DNA of 34,840 bases from Alphaproteobacteria bacterium (GCA_030835905.1 JAURQX010000044.1:1-34840), one strand, 5' to 3'. Numbered from the stretch's first letter, positions 24,821 to 33,592 are shown. Notes: generated by a model from the letters alone, not told the origin. Made by a program: numbers and translations.

Positions 24821-25597
24821 TCAACAAGACTTTTCTTCAATTTTTTCAGCATGTTTAATTGCTTTAGCAAACCTAGAAAAGGCGAATAAATAGCTATAAA
24901 TAAAGCCTTTAAAACCATAAATAAAATAGCGGCGAACAAAATAAGCTTTAAAAAAGCCAAAAAAAGGAGTGAATATTATCTTCAAATTTGAAATTTTTTT
25001 ACCTCTTTTACAAGAATCGTCAGCTTGCATTTGAGAGTAATAATTAATTTTATCAAGCCAATGTTGGTAAGATCGAAAAGATTGGTGATAAATTATATTG
25101 TCTAACTGCCCAATTTTTTGCCCAAATTCTTCTTTGATAACCACCGAATCATGCACCGAACTATTTCTAAATCCACCAAAGTTTCTATTATATAAACGCA
25201 GTTGATTATAATAATAAGCCCATTTTTTTGGTTTTTTTTCGAAGCGAAATTTATTAACTATTTTAACTCGATAACCACAAAAATTATCAATTTGTGAATT
25301 TTCTTTAAGTTTTAAAATTTCTTGCGCCAATTCTTCAGATAGCTCTTCATCAGCATCAATATTTAAAATCCAATCATTTTGACATGATTTTTCACCAAAT
25401 ATTTTTTGCTGACCATATCCCTGCCACTCATTAAAAATTACTTTAGCACCAAAATCTTTGGCAATTTTTTGCGTATCATCAACACTTCCAGAATCTATCA
25501 CTAAAATTTCATCGGCAAAAATTTTTACCGAATTCAAAATCGGCAAAATTCTATCCGCTTCGTTTAATGTAATAATAAAAACTGAAATTTTGTTCAT
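24821..25597 (-). CDS. Family 2 glycosyltransferase, WaaE/KdtX-like
   Basis: This 258-residue GT-A fold enzyme has the N-terminal ISVFIITLNEADRI, ILVIDSGSVDDT (nucleotide-sugar site) and the metal-binding DxD-like NIDADEELS. VHDSVVI and YHQSFRSYQHWLDKINYYS follow, then a basic amphipathic/hydrophobic C-terminal region that may contact the membrane. The pattern matches WaaE/KdtX-type glycosyltransferases that modify the lipopolysaccharide inner core. The acceptor is not determinable, and no other LPS genes are in the window. It diverges from the DsbA-like gene. Confidence 0.85.
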   Translation of the reverse strand: MNKISVFIITLNEADRILPILNSVKIFADEILVIDSGSVDDTQKIAKDFGAKVIFNEWQGYGQQKIFGEKSCQNDWILNIDADEELSEELAQEILKLKENSQIDNFCGYRVKIVNKFRFEKKPKKWAYYYNQLRLYNRNFGGFRNSSVHDSVVIKEEFGQKIGQLDNIIYHQSFRSYQHWLDKINYYSQMQADDSCKRGKKISNLKIIFTPFFGFFKAYFVRRYFIYGFKGFIYSYLFAFSRFAKAIKHAEKIEEKSC

Positions 25598-25694
25598 AAT
25601 AACATATCAAAAATTGGTTGAATAAATAAAATATCAGTAAAATATAGGGCTATTTTGTAAAGCTAATTTTTTAACAAAATTTACATACTAAAAT

Positions 25695-26486
25695 ATGAAA
25701 AAGAAACCAATTGTCATTGCTAGTATTGTTATTTTTTCCTTTGTTTTATTGTTAATAGTTGTTAGCAATTTTCAAACAAAAACTTCCTTTAAATATGACA
25801 ATATGTCAGCCAAAGAGCTTGAGCCGCAAAAAAATGAACAGGATCTAATTCAAAAAGAAGTTATAAATAGTGCTAAAGCGCAAGAAGATAGCAAGTCAAG
25901 TATTGATATCAATAAAATTGAAAGCAAAATACTTGAAATCATGCCAAATGACATGATTTTAGGAAATCAAAACGCACCAATTACTATTATCGAATATGCT
26001 TCTTTATCTTGCCCGCATTGTGCGTATTTTGTGCGCGACGCTTTTCCTAAGCTTAAAAATGAATATATTGATCAAGGTTTGGTGAAATTTATATTTCGCG
26101 ATTTCCCACTAAATCAACCAGCGTTAAGTGCCGGTGTTGTTGCCAGATGCTATAGTGATAATAAAACAGTTGAGTCAACCAATAAATATTATGAATTTTT
26201 AAAGTTACTGTTTAAATCGCAAGATTCTTGGGCTTTTGATCAAGATTTTATCAAAAAAATAGAAATTGTTGCTAAAATACAAGGAATTGATGAAGAGCAA
26301 TTCAAATCCTGCCTTGAACGCAAAGATATTGCCGAAACAATTCTAAAAGGTAGAATGGAAGCCTCTAAAGAATTACAAATCAATTCAACACCAACATTTT
26401 TCATTAACGGCCAATCCTCTGCTGGCTATACTGATTATTTAAAAATTAAAAATATCATTGAAGCTGAGCTAAGCAAAATTAAGTAA
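25695..26486 (+). CDS. DsbA-family thiol:disulfide oxidoreductase (membrane-anchored)
   Basis: The N-terminal hydrophobic stretch (residues 5-24) is an uncleaved anchor or signal, followed by a polar linker and a thioredoxin/DsbA-like domain. The active site CPHC is at about residues 106-109 in YASLSCPHCAYFV. The cis-Pro loop is STPTFFINGQ, and KFIFRDFPLNQPAL is family-typical. It should act in the periplasm on cysteines of exported proteins, resembling BdbD/Com1-type proteins of intracellular alphaproteobacteria. It ends 1 nt before mlaF. The eight-Cys secreted protein at 33749-34669 would be a plausible substrate, but that link is speculative. Confidence 0.88.
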   Translation: MKKKPIVIASIVIFSFVLLLIVVSNFQTKTSFKYDNMSAKELEPQKNEQDLIQKEVINSAKAQEDSKSSIDINKIESKILEIMPNDMILGNQNAPITIIEYASLSCPHCAYFVRDAFPKLKNEYIDQGLVKFIFRDFPLNQPALSAGVVARCYSDNKTVESTNKYYEFLKLLFKSQDSWAFDQDFIKKIEIVAKIQGIDEEQFKSCLERKDIAETILKGRMEASKELQINSTPTFFINGQSSAGYTDYLKIKNIIEAELSKIK

Positions 26487-26487
26487 A

Positions 26488-27255
26488 ATGAGTAACGTTA
26501 AGATTAAAGTCTCTAAATTATCTAAGAGCTTTGGCAGTAAAGAGGTTCTAAAAAATGTTAATTTCGAGGTTAAAAAAGGTGAGTCTGTTGTAATTTTGGG
26601 AGGTTCGGGAAGTGGCAAATCGGTTCTCATCAAAAATATTTCGACCTTGATGGAACCAACTTCGGGCAGTATCAAAATTGATGGTCAAGAAATTACAAAA
26701 TTAGGCGCAAAGCACCATGATTCCTTAATGGCAAAAATTGGCTTTTTATTTCAAGGTGGCGCTCTTTTTGACTCATTAACTATCTGGGAAAATGTAGCTT
26801 TTCGCCTACTTTATCAAAAAAAACTAGATAAGAAAGATGCCAAAGAAATTGCCATATCAAAATTAAAAGCGGTTGGCTTAAGTGAAAAAACGGCAGATCT
26901 TTACCCTTCTGAATTATCGGGCGGTATGCAAAAAAGAGCCTCTTTGGCAAGGGCTATCGCTGCAAATCCTGAAATAATATTTTTTGACGAACCTACTACT
27001 GGACTAGATCCAATTATGGCTGATGTAATTAATGATCTAATAATTTCAAACTCAAAAGAATTAGGAGCTAGCTCTATTACTATAACTCATGATATGGCTT
27101 CAGCTAAAAAAATTGCCGATAAGATTGCCATGCTTTACCATGGTGAAATTATATGGTTTGGCGATGCTAAAGATATGTATTCTTCAAATAATCCTTTTTT
27201 GGATCAATTTGTAAATGGTCGCGCAGATGGCCCAATTAAGTTTAACAAAAATTAA
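26488..27255 (+). CDS. mlaF: MlaF-like ABC transporter ATPase (phospholipid transport)
   Basis: This 255-residue ATPase is of the Mkl/MlaF type, which drives phospholipid movement between the outer and inner membranes. It shows Walker A LGGSGSGKSVLIK, the Q-loop FLFQGGALFDSLTIWENVAF typical of the family, signature LSGGMQKRASLARA, Walker B IIFFDEPTTGLDP and the His switch ITHDMASA. The usual partners mlaE and mlaD are not adjacent; downstream is a pilin-like locus. A palindromic TTAATTAATTAGTTAATTTT tract follows the stop and may terminate transcription. Confidence 0.9.
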   Translation: MSNVKIKVSKLSKSFGSKEVLKNVNFEVKKGESVVILGGSGSGKSVLIKNISTLMEPTSGSIKIDGQEITKLGAKHHDSLMAKIGFLFQGGALFDSLTIWENVAFRLLYQKKLDKKDAKEIAISKLKAVGLSEKTADLYPSELSGGMQKRASLARAIAANPEIIFFDEPTTGLDPIMADVINDLIISNSKELGASSITITHDMASAKKIADKIAMLYHGEIIWFGDAKDMYSSNNPFLDQFVNGRADGPIKFNKN

Positions 27256-27347
27256 TTAATTAATTAGTTAATTTTAGTTTATTTACCAATGCTATTGACC
27301 CGTTCATAAAACTATTTTATTTTAACCAAAGAAATTTTCTTTTAGAT

Positions 27348-27402
27348 TTAATAAATAGAGTAATAGCATTTATTAATAAATAGAGTAATAGCATTTATTA
27401 AT
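27348..27402. repeat. 25-bp tandem direct repeat upstream of the LamG-prepilin cluster
   Basis: The unit TTAATAAATAGAGTAATAGC plus ATTTA occurs twice in exact copy (27348-27372 and 27373-27397), followed by the start of a third (TTAAT). It lies 19 nt before the first prepilin ATG. A TATAAA box at 27404-27409 follows, so the repeat occupies the -35 region and upstream. Copy number could affect expression. Confidence 0.8.
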
Positions 27403-27420
27403 CTATAAATTTTATATCAA

Positions 27421-28296
27421 ATGAAGTTAAATAAAAACAAATTCGCATTTTCATTGATTGAGTTATCAATTACGATTCTAATCATTGGTTTATTAGTTGC
27501 TGGAATTATTAAGGGTACTAGTCTTTATCAAAAAATACAGCTAACCTCAGCGCAAAATATCACAAGTAATTCACCTGTTAATCGCACTAAAGATTTAAAA
27601 ATGTGGTTAGAAACTTCTTTAAAAAGTAGTTTTGTAGCAGGAATTAAGGATGGCAATCAAGTATCTACTTGGCTAGATCAAAAATTAGATGTACAGAACA
27701 AAATTAACCCAACTCAAAATACCACTGGTAACAGGCCAATCTATCAAGAAAATTATTATAATGGTATCCCTAGCGTTAAATTTGATGGTGCAAATGATTT
27801 TTTGCCATATAATGCTAATTTCTTAGTAGGTAGTGATTATACTATATTTGTGGTTGATATAAGAAACTCAAACAAGAATGGAAATTATTTTTTAGGTGGT
27901 ACTAGTAGTAGTGGACCTAATCAAAATCTTGTTCTAGGATATAGATTCTCAAATACTCTAACTCAAGCACATTATACTAATGATATGAACCTTACTCCAA
28001 GCCCAACAATATCAATCAATAAACCTTATATTCATGTTATTAGCTTTAGTAAAACATCTGGCAAGTTATATAGATTTTACCAAAATGGCTATTCTTCAAC
28101 TGGTAGTGCTCCAGCACAAACTGCAGCTCTGACTTCTTATACTAATGCATCTATAGGAAGATATAAAGATATTTCCGACTTTTATAGTGGACATATTTTA
28201 GAATTAATCATGTTTTCCAGAACACTTAAAAACTCAGAAAGAGTAGCAATTGAAGATTATCTTGGCCAAAAATATAGCATTAAAATTAATCGATAA
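27421..28296 (+). CDS. Prepilin-like protein with LamG/concanavalin-like domain, copy 1
   Basis: The 291-residue protein begins with a short basic leader and a class III (type IV prepilin) signal, AFSLIELSITILIIGLLVAG: Phe+1, Glu+5 and a long hydrophobic helix, cleaved by prepilin peptidase. The residue before the cut is Ala rather than the usual Gly. After a linker (SNSPVNRT) comes a domain of about 230 residues with LamG-like features: MWLETSLKSSF, VSTWLDQ, PSVKFDGANDFL, DYTIFVVD, and the C-terminal ILELIMFSRTLKNSERVAIEDYLGQKY. It is first of three tandem paralogues. It could be a pilus or surface adhesin subunit binding glycans; the function is inferred. Confidence 0.82.
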   Translation: MKLNKNKFAFSLIELSITILIIGLLVAGIIKGTSLYQKIQLTSAQNITSNSPVNRTKDLKMWLETSLKSSFVAGIKDGNQVSTWLDQKLDVQNKINPTQNTTGNRPIYQENYYNGIPSVKFDGANDFLPYNANFLVGSDYTIFVVDIRNSNKNGNYFLGGTSSSGPNQNLVLGYRFSNTLTQAHYTNDMNLTPSPTISINKPYIHVISFSKTSGKLYRFYQNGYSSTGSAPAQTAALTSYTNASIGRYKDISDFYSGHILELIMFSRTLKNSERVAIEDYLGQKYSIKINR

Positions 28297-28299
28297 TCT

Positions 28300-29169
28300 G
28301 TGTTAAACAAGCAAAATGTATTATATAAAGCCTTTTCTCTTATTGAGATCTCTGTAGTTTTGGTAATTATTGGCATGTTGCTTACTCTTATTTCTAGCAC
28401 TAAAACTATTATTGCCAAAACTAAACTTGCCAAAGCTGTTACTCTTACCAAAAATTCTCCAGTTTTAGCAATTGATAATCTTGAGCTATGGTTAGAAACT
28501 TCTCTTAAAAGTAGCTTTGATGAAGGAATTAAAGATGGCGAACAGATATCAATTTGGTACGATCAGAATTCTAAGGCATACAACAAAAACAACCCTTCAC
28601 AAGGTACATCTTCATCTCAACCAACATATCGTACCAATGTTTTTGAAGGAGTTCCAGCTGTTTACTTCAGCGGTAGCCAGTCTTTAGCTTTTGATGGAAA
28701 TTTTTTAATAGACTCAAGTTTTACTGCCTTTGCTATTGGATCTATTGATATCTTAAATGAAAATGACCAGTTTTTAGCTGGCTCTAATAATGTTAAAAAC
28801 AAAACTTTCTATTTTGGTCATAGAAAAAATGGCGTTTTTGGATATGCGCAATATAATGGCTATGTTGGCTATGCTCCGCCATCAGGTTTTAAAATAAATA
28901 AACTTTATATGCATACTATAATGTTTAACAAAGATACTGACGAAAGGAAATACTGGTTTGCGGGCGGTCAGAATCCTGATGCGCAAGATATTAACACAGA
29001 TAATAAACTAGTATCATTCAACGGAGCTGCAATAGGTGGAACATCAATTAACGGCCCTTATAATGGAAATATTCTCGAGCTAATATTTTATTCAAGAGCT
29101 CTTAAAAAATCTGAAAGAATAGATATCGAAAATTACCTCAGCAAAAAATATAACATTGCAATAGAATAA
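28300..29169 (+). CDS. Prepilin-like protein with LamG-like domain, copy 2 (GTG start)
   Basis: The 289-residue paralogue begins at GTG, 3 nt after the copy 1 stop. Its leader ends YKAFSLIEISVVLVIIGMLL, again with Ala before the predicted cut and Glu at +5. The LamG-like region repeats the landmarks of copy 1 (LWLETSLKSSF, ISIWYDQNSKAYN, VPAVYFSGSQSLAF, LELIFYSRALKKSERIDIENYLSKKY). It is the most diverged of the three in the signal helix (TLISSTKTIIAKTK). Its tight spacing to copy 1 indicates co-transcription and probably translational coupling. Confidence 0.8.
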   Translation: MLNKQNVLYKAFSLIEISVVLVIIGMLLTLISSTKTIIAKTKLAKAVTLTKNSPVLAIDNLELWLETSLKSSFDEGIKDGEQISIWYDQNSKAYNKNNPSQGTSSSQPTYRTNVFEGVPAVYFSGSQSLAFDGNFLIDSSFTAFAIGSIDILNENDQFLAGSNNVKNKTFYFGHRKNGVFGYAQYNGYVGYAPPSGFKINKLYMHTIMFNKDTDERKYWFAGGQNPDAQDINTDNKLVSFNGAAIGGTSINGPYNGNILELIFYSRALKKSERIDIENYLSKKYNIAIE

Positions 29170-29260
29170 AAAAAAATTTATATTTTTTGCTTTAGTTTAA
29201 ACTTTTTTCTTTTAGAAGAGCTCTCTTATCAGGCATTTATATTATAAATTCATCTTTATC

Positions 29261-30133
29261 ATGAAACTAACTAGCAAAAAAGCTTTTTCTTTAATAGAAT
29301 TATCAATAGTAATTTTAATAATTGGTTTATTGGTAGCGGGGGTTGTTAAAGGTGGTCAGCTTTATAAAAAAACGCAACTAGCCACTGCTAGAAATACCAC
29401 AAGTAATTCACCAGTTAATCGTACTGCAAATTTAGATTTATGGCTTGAAACCACTTTAGAAAGTAGTTTTGATGCAAATGTTGGCAATGGTAGTTCAGTA
29501 ACAACTTGGTACAATCAAAATCTCAGATCATTCAAAAAAAACAATGCCACAAAAGCAACTACTGAGAATCAACCAATCTATCGTACCGATGTTTTTGGCA
29601 GTATTCCTGCGCTTGATTTTGATAGAGCTAACGTCCATCTTGATTTTAATGGTAGCTTTCTTATTGGCACTGATTATACAATATTTATAGTTGGTTCAAG
29701 ACGATCAAATGGCAGGTATGATAAATTTATTGGTGGAACTGGTACTTCATCACACGAAGTTCTTCATTTTGGCTTTCAAAGTAATAATTCAATAAATTTT
29801 TCACAATATGCCTATAACCTAATTTATACACCCTCCCCATTACTGGCACTTAATACTCCCTATATCTTTAACATTATGTTAAATAGCAAAGCTAGTCCTG
29901 ATAGCAGATTTTTATGGATCAATGGTCAAAAAGTCACTCCAGATGTAGGATCTGATCTTGGACCAGCGCAGCTTATTTCTTATAATGGGGCACGCATAGG
30001 AAGACATAGTAATATTCACCAACTTGATGGTAATATTGCTGAGATTATAATGTTTTCAAGGGCACTTAAAGAATCAGAAAGAGTAGCAATTGAAGAATAT
30101 TTAAGCAAAAAATACAACATTGCCCTTGAGTAA
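29261..30133 (+). CDS. Prepilin-like protein with LamG-like domain, copy 3
   Basis: The 290-residue paralogue is closest to copy 1 in the signal helix and linker (KKAFSLIELSIVILIIGLLVAG, then TSNSPVNRTANLDLWLETT). The LamG-like landmarks recur: VTTWYNQ, IPALDFDRANVHLDF, DYTIFIVGSRRSN, IAEIIMFSRALKESERVAIEEYLSKKY. A 91-bp AT-rich spacer separates it from copy 2, enough for its own promoter (TATAAA near 29243-29248, no clear -35). No assembly ATPase, secretin or prepilin peptidase gene is in the window, so assembly must rely on genes elsewhere. Confidence 0.82.
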   Translation: MKLTSKKAFSLIELSIVILIIGLLVAGVVKGGQLYKKTQLATARNTTSNSPVNRTANLDLWLETTLESSFDANVGNGSSVTTWYNQNLRSFKKNNATKATTENQPIYRTDVFGSIPALDFDRANVHLDFNGSFLIGTDYTIFIVGSRRSNGRYDKFIGGTGTSSHEVLHFGFQSNNSINFSQYAYNLIYTPSPLLALNTPYIFNIMLNSKASPDSRFLWINGQKVTPDVGSDLGPAQLISYNGARIGRHSNIHQLDGNIAEIIMFSRALKESERVAIEEYLSKKYNIALE

Positions 30134-30145
30134 GAATATTTTATC

Positions 30146-30304
30146 TTGTACTAATTCTTATCTTTAAATAATTGCTGATTTTATTAATCTTTTAAATTGA
30201 TTAAATCTTTCTCAAGCTGCATGGATATACAGCTCTCATTTTATAATAATTTCTTCTTAAAATCCTTTATCTAAATGTACCATTAAAGATGAATTTTTGT
30301 ATTA
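30146..30304. repeat. Degenerate palindromic mini-element, family B, at the tolQ 3' end
   Basis: The right arm ACCATTAAAGATGAATTTTT plus GTATTA is a good match to the family B end (compare 13512-13531 and 33732-33751). The left arm TTGTACTAATTCTTATCTTT matches the family start at about 15 of 23 positions. The terminal TTA (30302-30304) is the tolQ stop codon read on the minus strand. The AGCTG/CAGCT inverted repeat near 30216-30235 is also inside. Between 30134 and the repeat I see nothing else. Confidence 0.65.
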
Positions 30305-30994
30305 CCTATCTAATTCTCTTGATAAAATATTAAGTAGCTCAGTTGAAAAATTATTACCTCTCTCAAAAAGTCGGTTAATTCTAGCAGTAAAAACATTATA
30401 AAAAAACACTGCTGGAATGGCAACAAATAAACCAATGCCAGTTGCTAAAAGTGCCTCTGCAATTCCTGGCGCTACTACTGCAAGACTAGTATTTTTCATA
30501 GTAGCAATTGACTGAAAAGAATTCATAATTCCCCATACAGTGCCAAAAAGTCCAATAAAAGGAGCTGAAGAACCGATGATTGCCATCATGTTAAGCCCGC
30601 CTTCAAGGCTTTGAACTGATCTACTTGACGCAACATGCATAGCACCATTTAATCTTTCTTTAAGAGATAATTTTTTGACGCCAGTCTTGTCAGCAATAAT
30701 TGCTGCTATGTCATTTTGCTTCCATTCGCGCATTGCTGATAAAAAGATCTGCGCCAAAGTATTATTATCGTCATTTTTGGCTTCTTTATAAACTTGCTCA
30801 ATAGTCATTTTACTATTGAAATTTTTTTCAAATTTGTCGCAACGTTTCTTGATAAATTTTAGCCTAATAATTTTTTCAAGAATAATAGACCATGAAAAAA
30901 TCGATGCCACTAGTAAAATTATGATTACCGACTTAACGATCTCATCAGCTTGAGTTATTAATTGAAAAAATGACAATGATCCAGCGTCTGACAT
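30302..30994 (-). CDS. tolQ: Tol-Pal system protein TolQ
   Basis: The 230-residue MotA/TolQ/ExbB-family protein is the proton-channel stator that energises Tol-Pal envelope constriction at division. The layout is an N-terminal transmembrane helix (about 18-38), a cytoplasmic domain, and two further helices with the conserved IGSSAPFIGLFGTVWGIMNSF and ALLATGIGLFVAIPAVFFYN, containing the pore-lining Thr and Pro residues. ExbB or MotA are less likely given length and motifs. The usual neighbour tolR is not downstream. Instead the stop codon lies in the end of a palindromic element, followed by the convergent prepilin genes. ftsK is immediately upstream. Confidence 0.92.
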   Translation of the reverse strand: MSDAGSLSFFQLITQADEIVKSVIIILLVASIFSWSIILEKIIRLKFIKKRCDKFEKNFNSKMTIEQVYKEAKNDDNNTLAQIFLSAMREWKQNDIAAIIADKTGVKKLSLKERLNGAMHVASSRSVQSLEGGLNMMAIIGSSAPFIGLFGTVWGIMNSFQSIATMKNTSLAVVAPGIAEALLATGIGLFVAIPAVFFYNVFTARINRLFERGNNFSTELLNILSRELDR

Positions 30995-31048
30995 TTGAAA
31001 ACAAAATAAATTAAGACAATAAAAATAATTTTTAAAATTTAAATTTCT

Positions 31049-33397
31049 TTACTCAATAGGAATAACTTCTCTTTTACCAGAAATTGATGGGGAAGTAACT
31101 ACGCCCTCTTCTTCCATTCTTTCAATTAATGTTGCTGCGCGATTATAACCAATTCTTAATTGCCTTTGCACATAGCTTATTGAAGCTTTTTTATCACGCC
31201 TTACAATAGCAACTGCTTGACTATATAAATCGCCATCAGCATCAATTTTACCGTCGGAGCCACAAGTTGAATTATCCTGAGAACTTACTCCTTTATTTGC
31301 TAACACATCTTCAGAATCAAAAGAAAGCTTATCACCATCTTCCTCCTCGACATGCTGACTTTTGATAAATTTAACAATATCTTCAATTTCTTTATCAGAA
31401 CAGAATGGTCCGTGTGCGCGAATCATCTTACTGCCACCCGACATATAAATCATATCACCCTGCCCTAAAAGCTGCTCGGCACCTTGAACCCCTAATATTG
31501 TTCGACTATCAATTCGTGAAGTAACTTGAAAGGAAATTCTAGTAGGAAAATTGGCCTTAATCACGCCAGTTATCACATCAACCGAAGGTCGTTGCGTGGC
31601 CATAATGATATGAATACCAGCAGCTCGCGCCATTTGTGCCAATCTTTGAACTGAATTCTCAATTTCTTTACCAGCAACTAGCATTAGATCTGCCATTTCA
31701 TCAACAATAACTACAATAAAAGGTAATTTTTTAGGTTCGAAAGAAATTTCTTCAATGATTGGCTGTCCATTTGTAGGATCAAAGCCGGTTTGCACTTTTC
31801 TAGTTAATTGCTCTCCATTCATTGCCGCTTTTTGAGCCTTTTCATTATAGCCAATAATATTTCTAACTGCAAAACTCGACATTAATCGATATCTTTCTTC
31901 CATTTCAGCTACCACCCATTTAAGAGCAACCACTGCCTTTGCTGGCTCGGTAACTACTGGTGACAATAAATGAGGAATGCCATTATAAATTGATAATTCG
32001 AGCATTTTGGGATCAATCATGATGAATTTACACTCATCAGGACGTAATTTATAAAGAAGCGATAGAATCATAACATTTAAACCGACCGATTTTCCAGATC
32101 CCGTTGTTCCAGCAATCAATAAATGCGGCATCTTGGCTAAATCAGCAATCACCAGCTCACCGCCGATATTTTTACCCAAAATCATTGGCAAATAAAGATC
32201 AGAAAGTTGATATTGCTTGGCTTCAATCAATTCTTTTAAGAAAATCATCTGTCTTTTTGGGTTTGGCAGTTCAATGCCAATAGAAGTTTTGCCAGAAATC
32301 ACTGCAATTCTAGCTGAAACCGCACTCATCGATCTAGCAATATCATCGGCTAAGCCAATTATTCTAGAAGCTTTAGTACCAGCTGCTGGCTCAAATTCAT
32401 GCAAGGTAACCACGGGTCCTAGCTGAACACCAATCATTTTGCCATAAACACCAAAATCCTCTAAAACCTTTAACAAATTTAGCGATTGAGCTTCGACAAC
32501 AGTCCTGCTAATAATTTTATCTTTATTATCATTTGAGCGATCAACTAGAAGAGCACTAGTTGGTAGCTGATAATTACTATTAGAGATTGCAGGCTTTTTG
32601 TTGCTAGCTATTGAAGCCTTTAATTTATTTTTTAGGGATAGTCGATCATTCTGCTCTGATTGACTAATCTTTGTGGAAGAATCTTCATTTTGCTGTAAAA
32701 TTTTAGGCTCAACCTTTTTTGTTGACTCTTGATCAAAAACTTCTGGAGTATTTTTAATATTTTTTGATTTAATCCTTTTAAAACTCAGTTTTCCAACTAA
32801 TGAACCAAAAATCTTGCGAAGAATAAATTTAGCAATATGCCAGCTATAGCGACAAAAATAAGACCAATCTTGGAAATTGATACTTACGATCAATGAAAAT
32901 GAAATTAGAGACATTGCTAAGCTTGCTATAGAGATTGTCCAGACGTTAACAAATGGTAACTGCAATGCGATAATTACCTTATAGATAAAAATACCATTAA
33001 CTCCTCCCAAAGATTCAAATGGCCAAATTTTAGGTGCTGGCAGAATTGATAAAAATAGTGAGGAGCTTAAAATTAATAATGGAGTTAAAGCAATTTTTAG
33101 TAAAAATAATCGAACAGAACCGTACAAGCCCATTCTTGCACCAAGATTAAGAAAAATGAAGCACAAGACAAATGATGATAAGCCAATTAGTTGATATGAC
33201 AAATCTGATAAATGCGAGCCAAAAGAACCAAGAATATTATTAATTTCACCGCTAGTTGAAGCGGCGTTAAAAGATTCGTCATTATAATTAAAAGAAATTA
33301 ATGATAAAAAATATAAAACGCCCCAAGCAAACAAGAAAATACCAACAATTCGGTACAAGACAATTAGTAGAATATATAAATTTTTATTGCTCGACAC
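31049..33397 (-). CDS. ftsK: DNA translocase FtsK
   Basis: The 782-residue divisome protein moves and unlinks chromosome termini at the septum. The N-terminus has about four membrane helices (first near 13-33), then a short polar linker to about residue 290. The RecA-like motor has Walker A AGTTGSGKSVGLN near 429-441, PHLLSPVVTEP, and Walker B PFIVVIVDEMADLM near 565, followed by MATQRPSVDVITGVIKANFPTRISF. The C-terminal gamma winged helix (last 65 residues, SYVQRQLRIGYNRAA) should read polar KOPS-like sites. The start is GTG with no Shine-Dalgarno; a TATAAA box lies only about 10 nt upstream, so the leader may be very short. Confidence 0.96.
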   Translation of the reverse strand: MSSNKNLYILLIVLYRIVGIFLFAWGVLYFLSLISFNYNDESFNAASTSGEINNILGSFGSHLSDLSYQLIGLSSFVLCFIFLNLGARMGLYGSVRLFLLKIALTPLLILSSSLFLSILPAPKIWPFESLGGVNGIFIYKVIIALQLPFVNVWTISIASLAMSLISFSLIVSINFQDWSYFCRYSWHIAKFILRKIFGSLVGKLSFKRIKSKNIKNTPEVFDQESTKKVEPKILQQNEDSSTKISQSEQNDRLSLKNKLKASIASNKKPAISNSNYQLPTSALLVDRSNDNKDKIISRTVVEAQSLNLLKVLEDFGVYGKMIGVQLGPVVTLHEFEPAAGTKASRIIGLADDIARSMSAVSARIAVISGKTSIGIELPNPKRQMIFLKELIEAKQYQLSDLYLPMILGKNIGGELVIADLAKMPHLLIAGTTGSGKSVGLNVMILSLLYKLRPDECKFIMIDPKMLELSIYNGIPHLLSPVVTEPAKAVVALKWVVAEMEERYRLMSSFAVRNIIGYNEKAQKAAMNGEQLTRKVQTGFDPTNGQPIIEEISFEPKKLPFIVVIVDEMADLMLVAGKEIENSVQRLAQMARAAGIHIIMATQRPSVDVITGVIKANFPTRISFQVTSRIDSRTILGVQGAEQLLGQGDMIYMSGGSKMIRAHGPFCSDKEIEDIVKFIKSQHVEEEDGDKLSFDSEDVLANKGVSSQDNSTCGSDGKIDADGDLYSQAVAIVRRDKKASISYVQRQLRIGYNRAATLIERMEEEGVVTSPSISGKREVIPIE

Positions 33398-33428
33398 TTT
33401 TATTTTTATAGAAATTTATTACAAAAAC

Positions 33429-33592
33429 TAGGCACTGCTAACTAATTATTTTGTTTTAGTTTTTGAGATAGTTTTTAGCGATTTTTTTGCAAAATTTTTA
33501 AAAATATCAGGTCATATTTTGAAAAATTTTACAAAAAAAAGAGCAAAAACTAGCCGAAATAATAAAATGAAATAATTAGTTAACAGTGTCTA
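33429..33592. repeat. Palindromic mini-element, family C, copy 1
   Basis: This inverted repeat of about 164 bp lies upstream of ftsK. Left end TAGGCACTGCTAACTAATTA, right end TAATTAGTTAACAGTGTCTA. The centre AAATATCAGGTCATATTT forms a hairpin. Over the shared span the interior differs from the copy at 34701 by a single base (GCCGAAAT against GCCAAAAT). A further partial terminus, TAGGCACTGCTAAC, follows at 33591-33604. No coding content. Confidence 0.9.

Noticed and set aside
27421-30133. Type II secretion pseudopilins (GspG/GspH)
   Set aside because: The signal helix fits, but the proteins are about twice as long as those pseudopilins, carry a LamG-like domain, occur as three paralogues, and no gsp genes are nearby.
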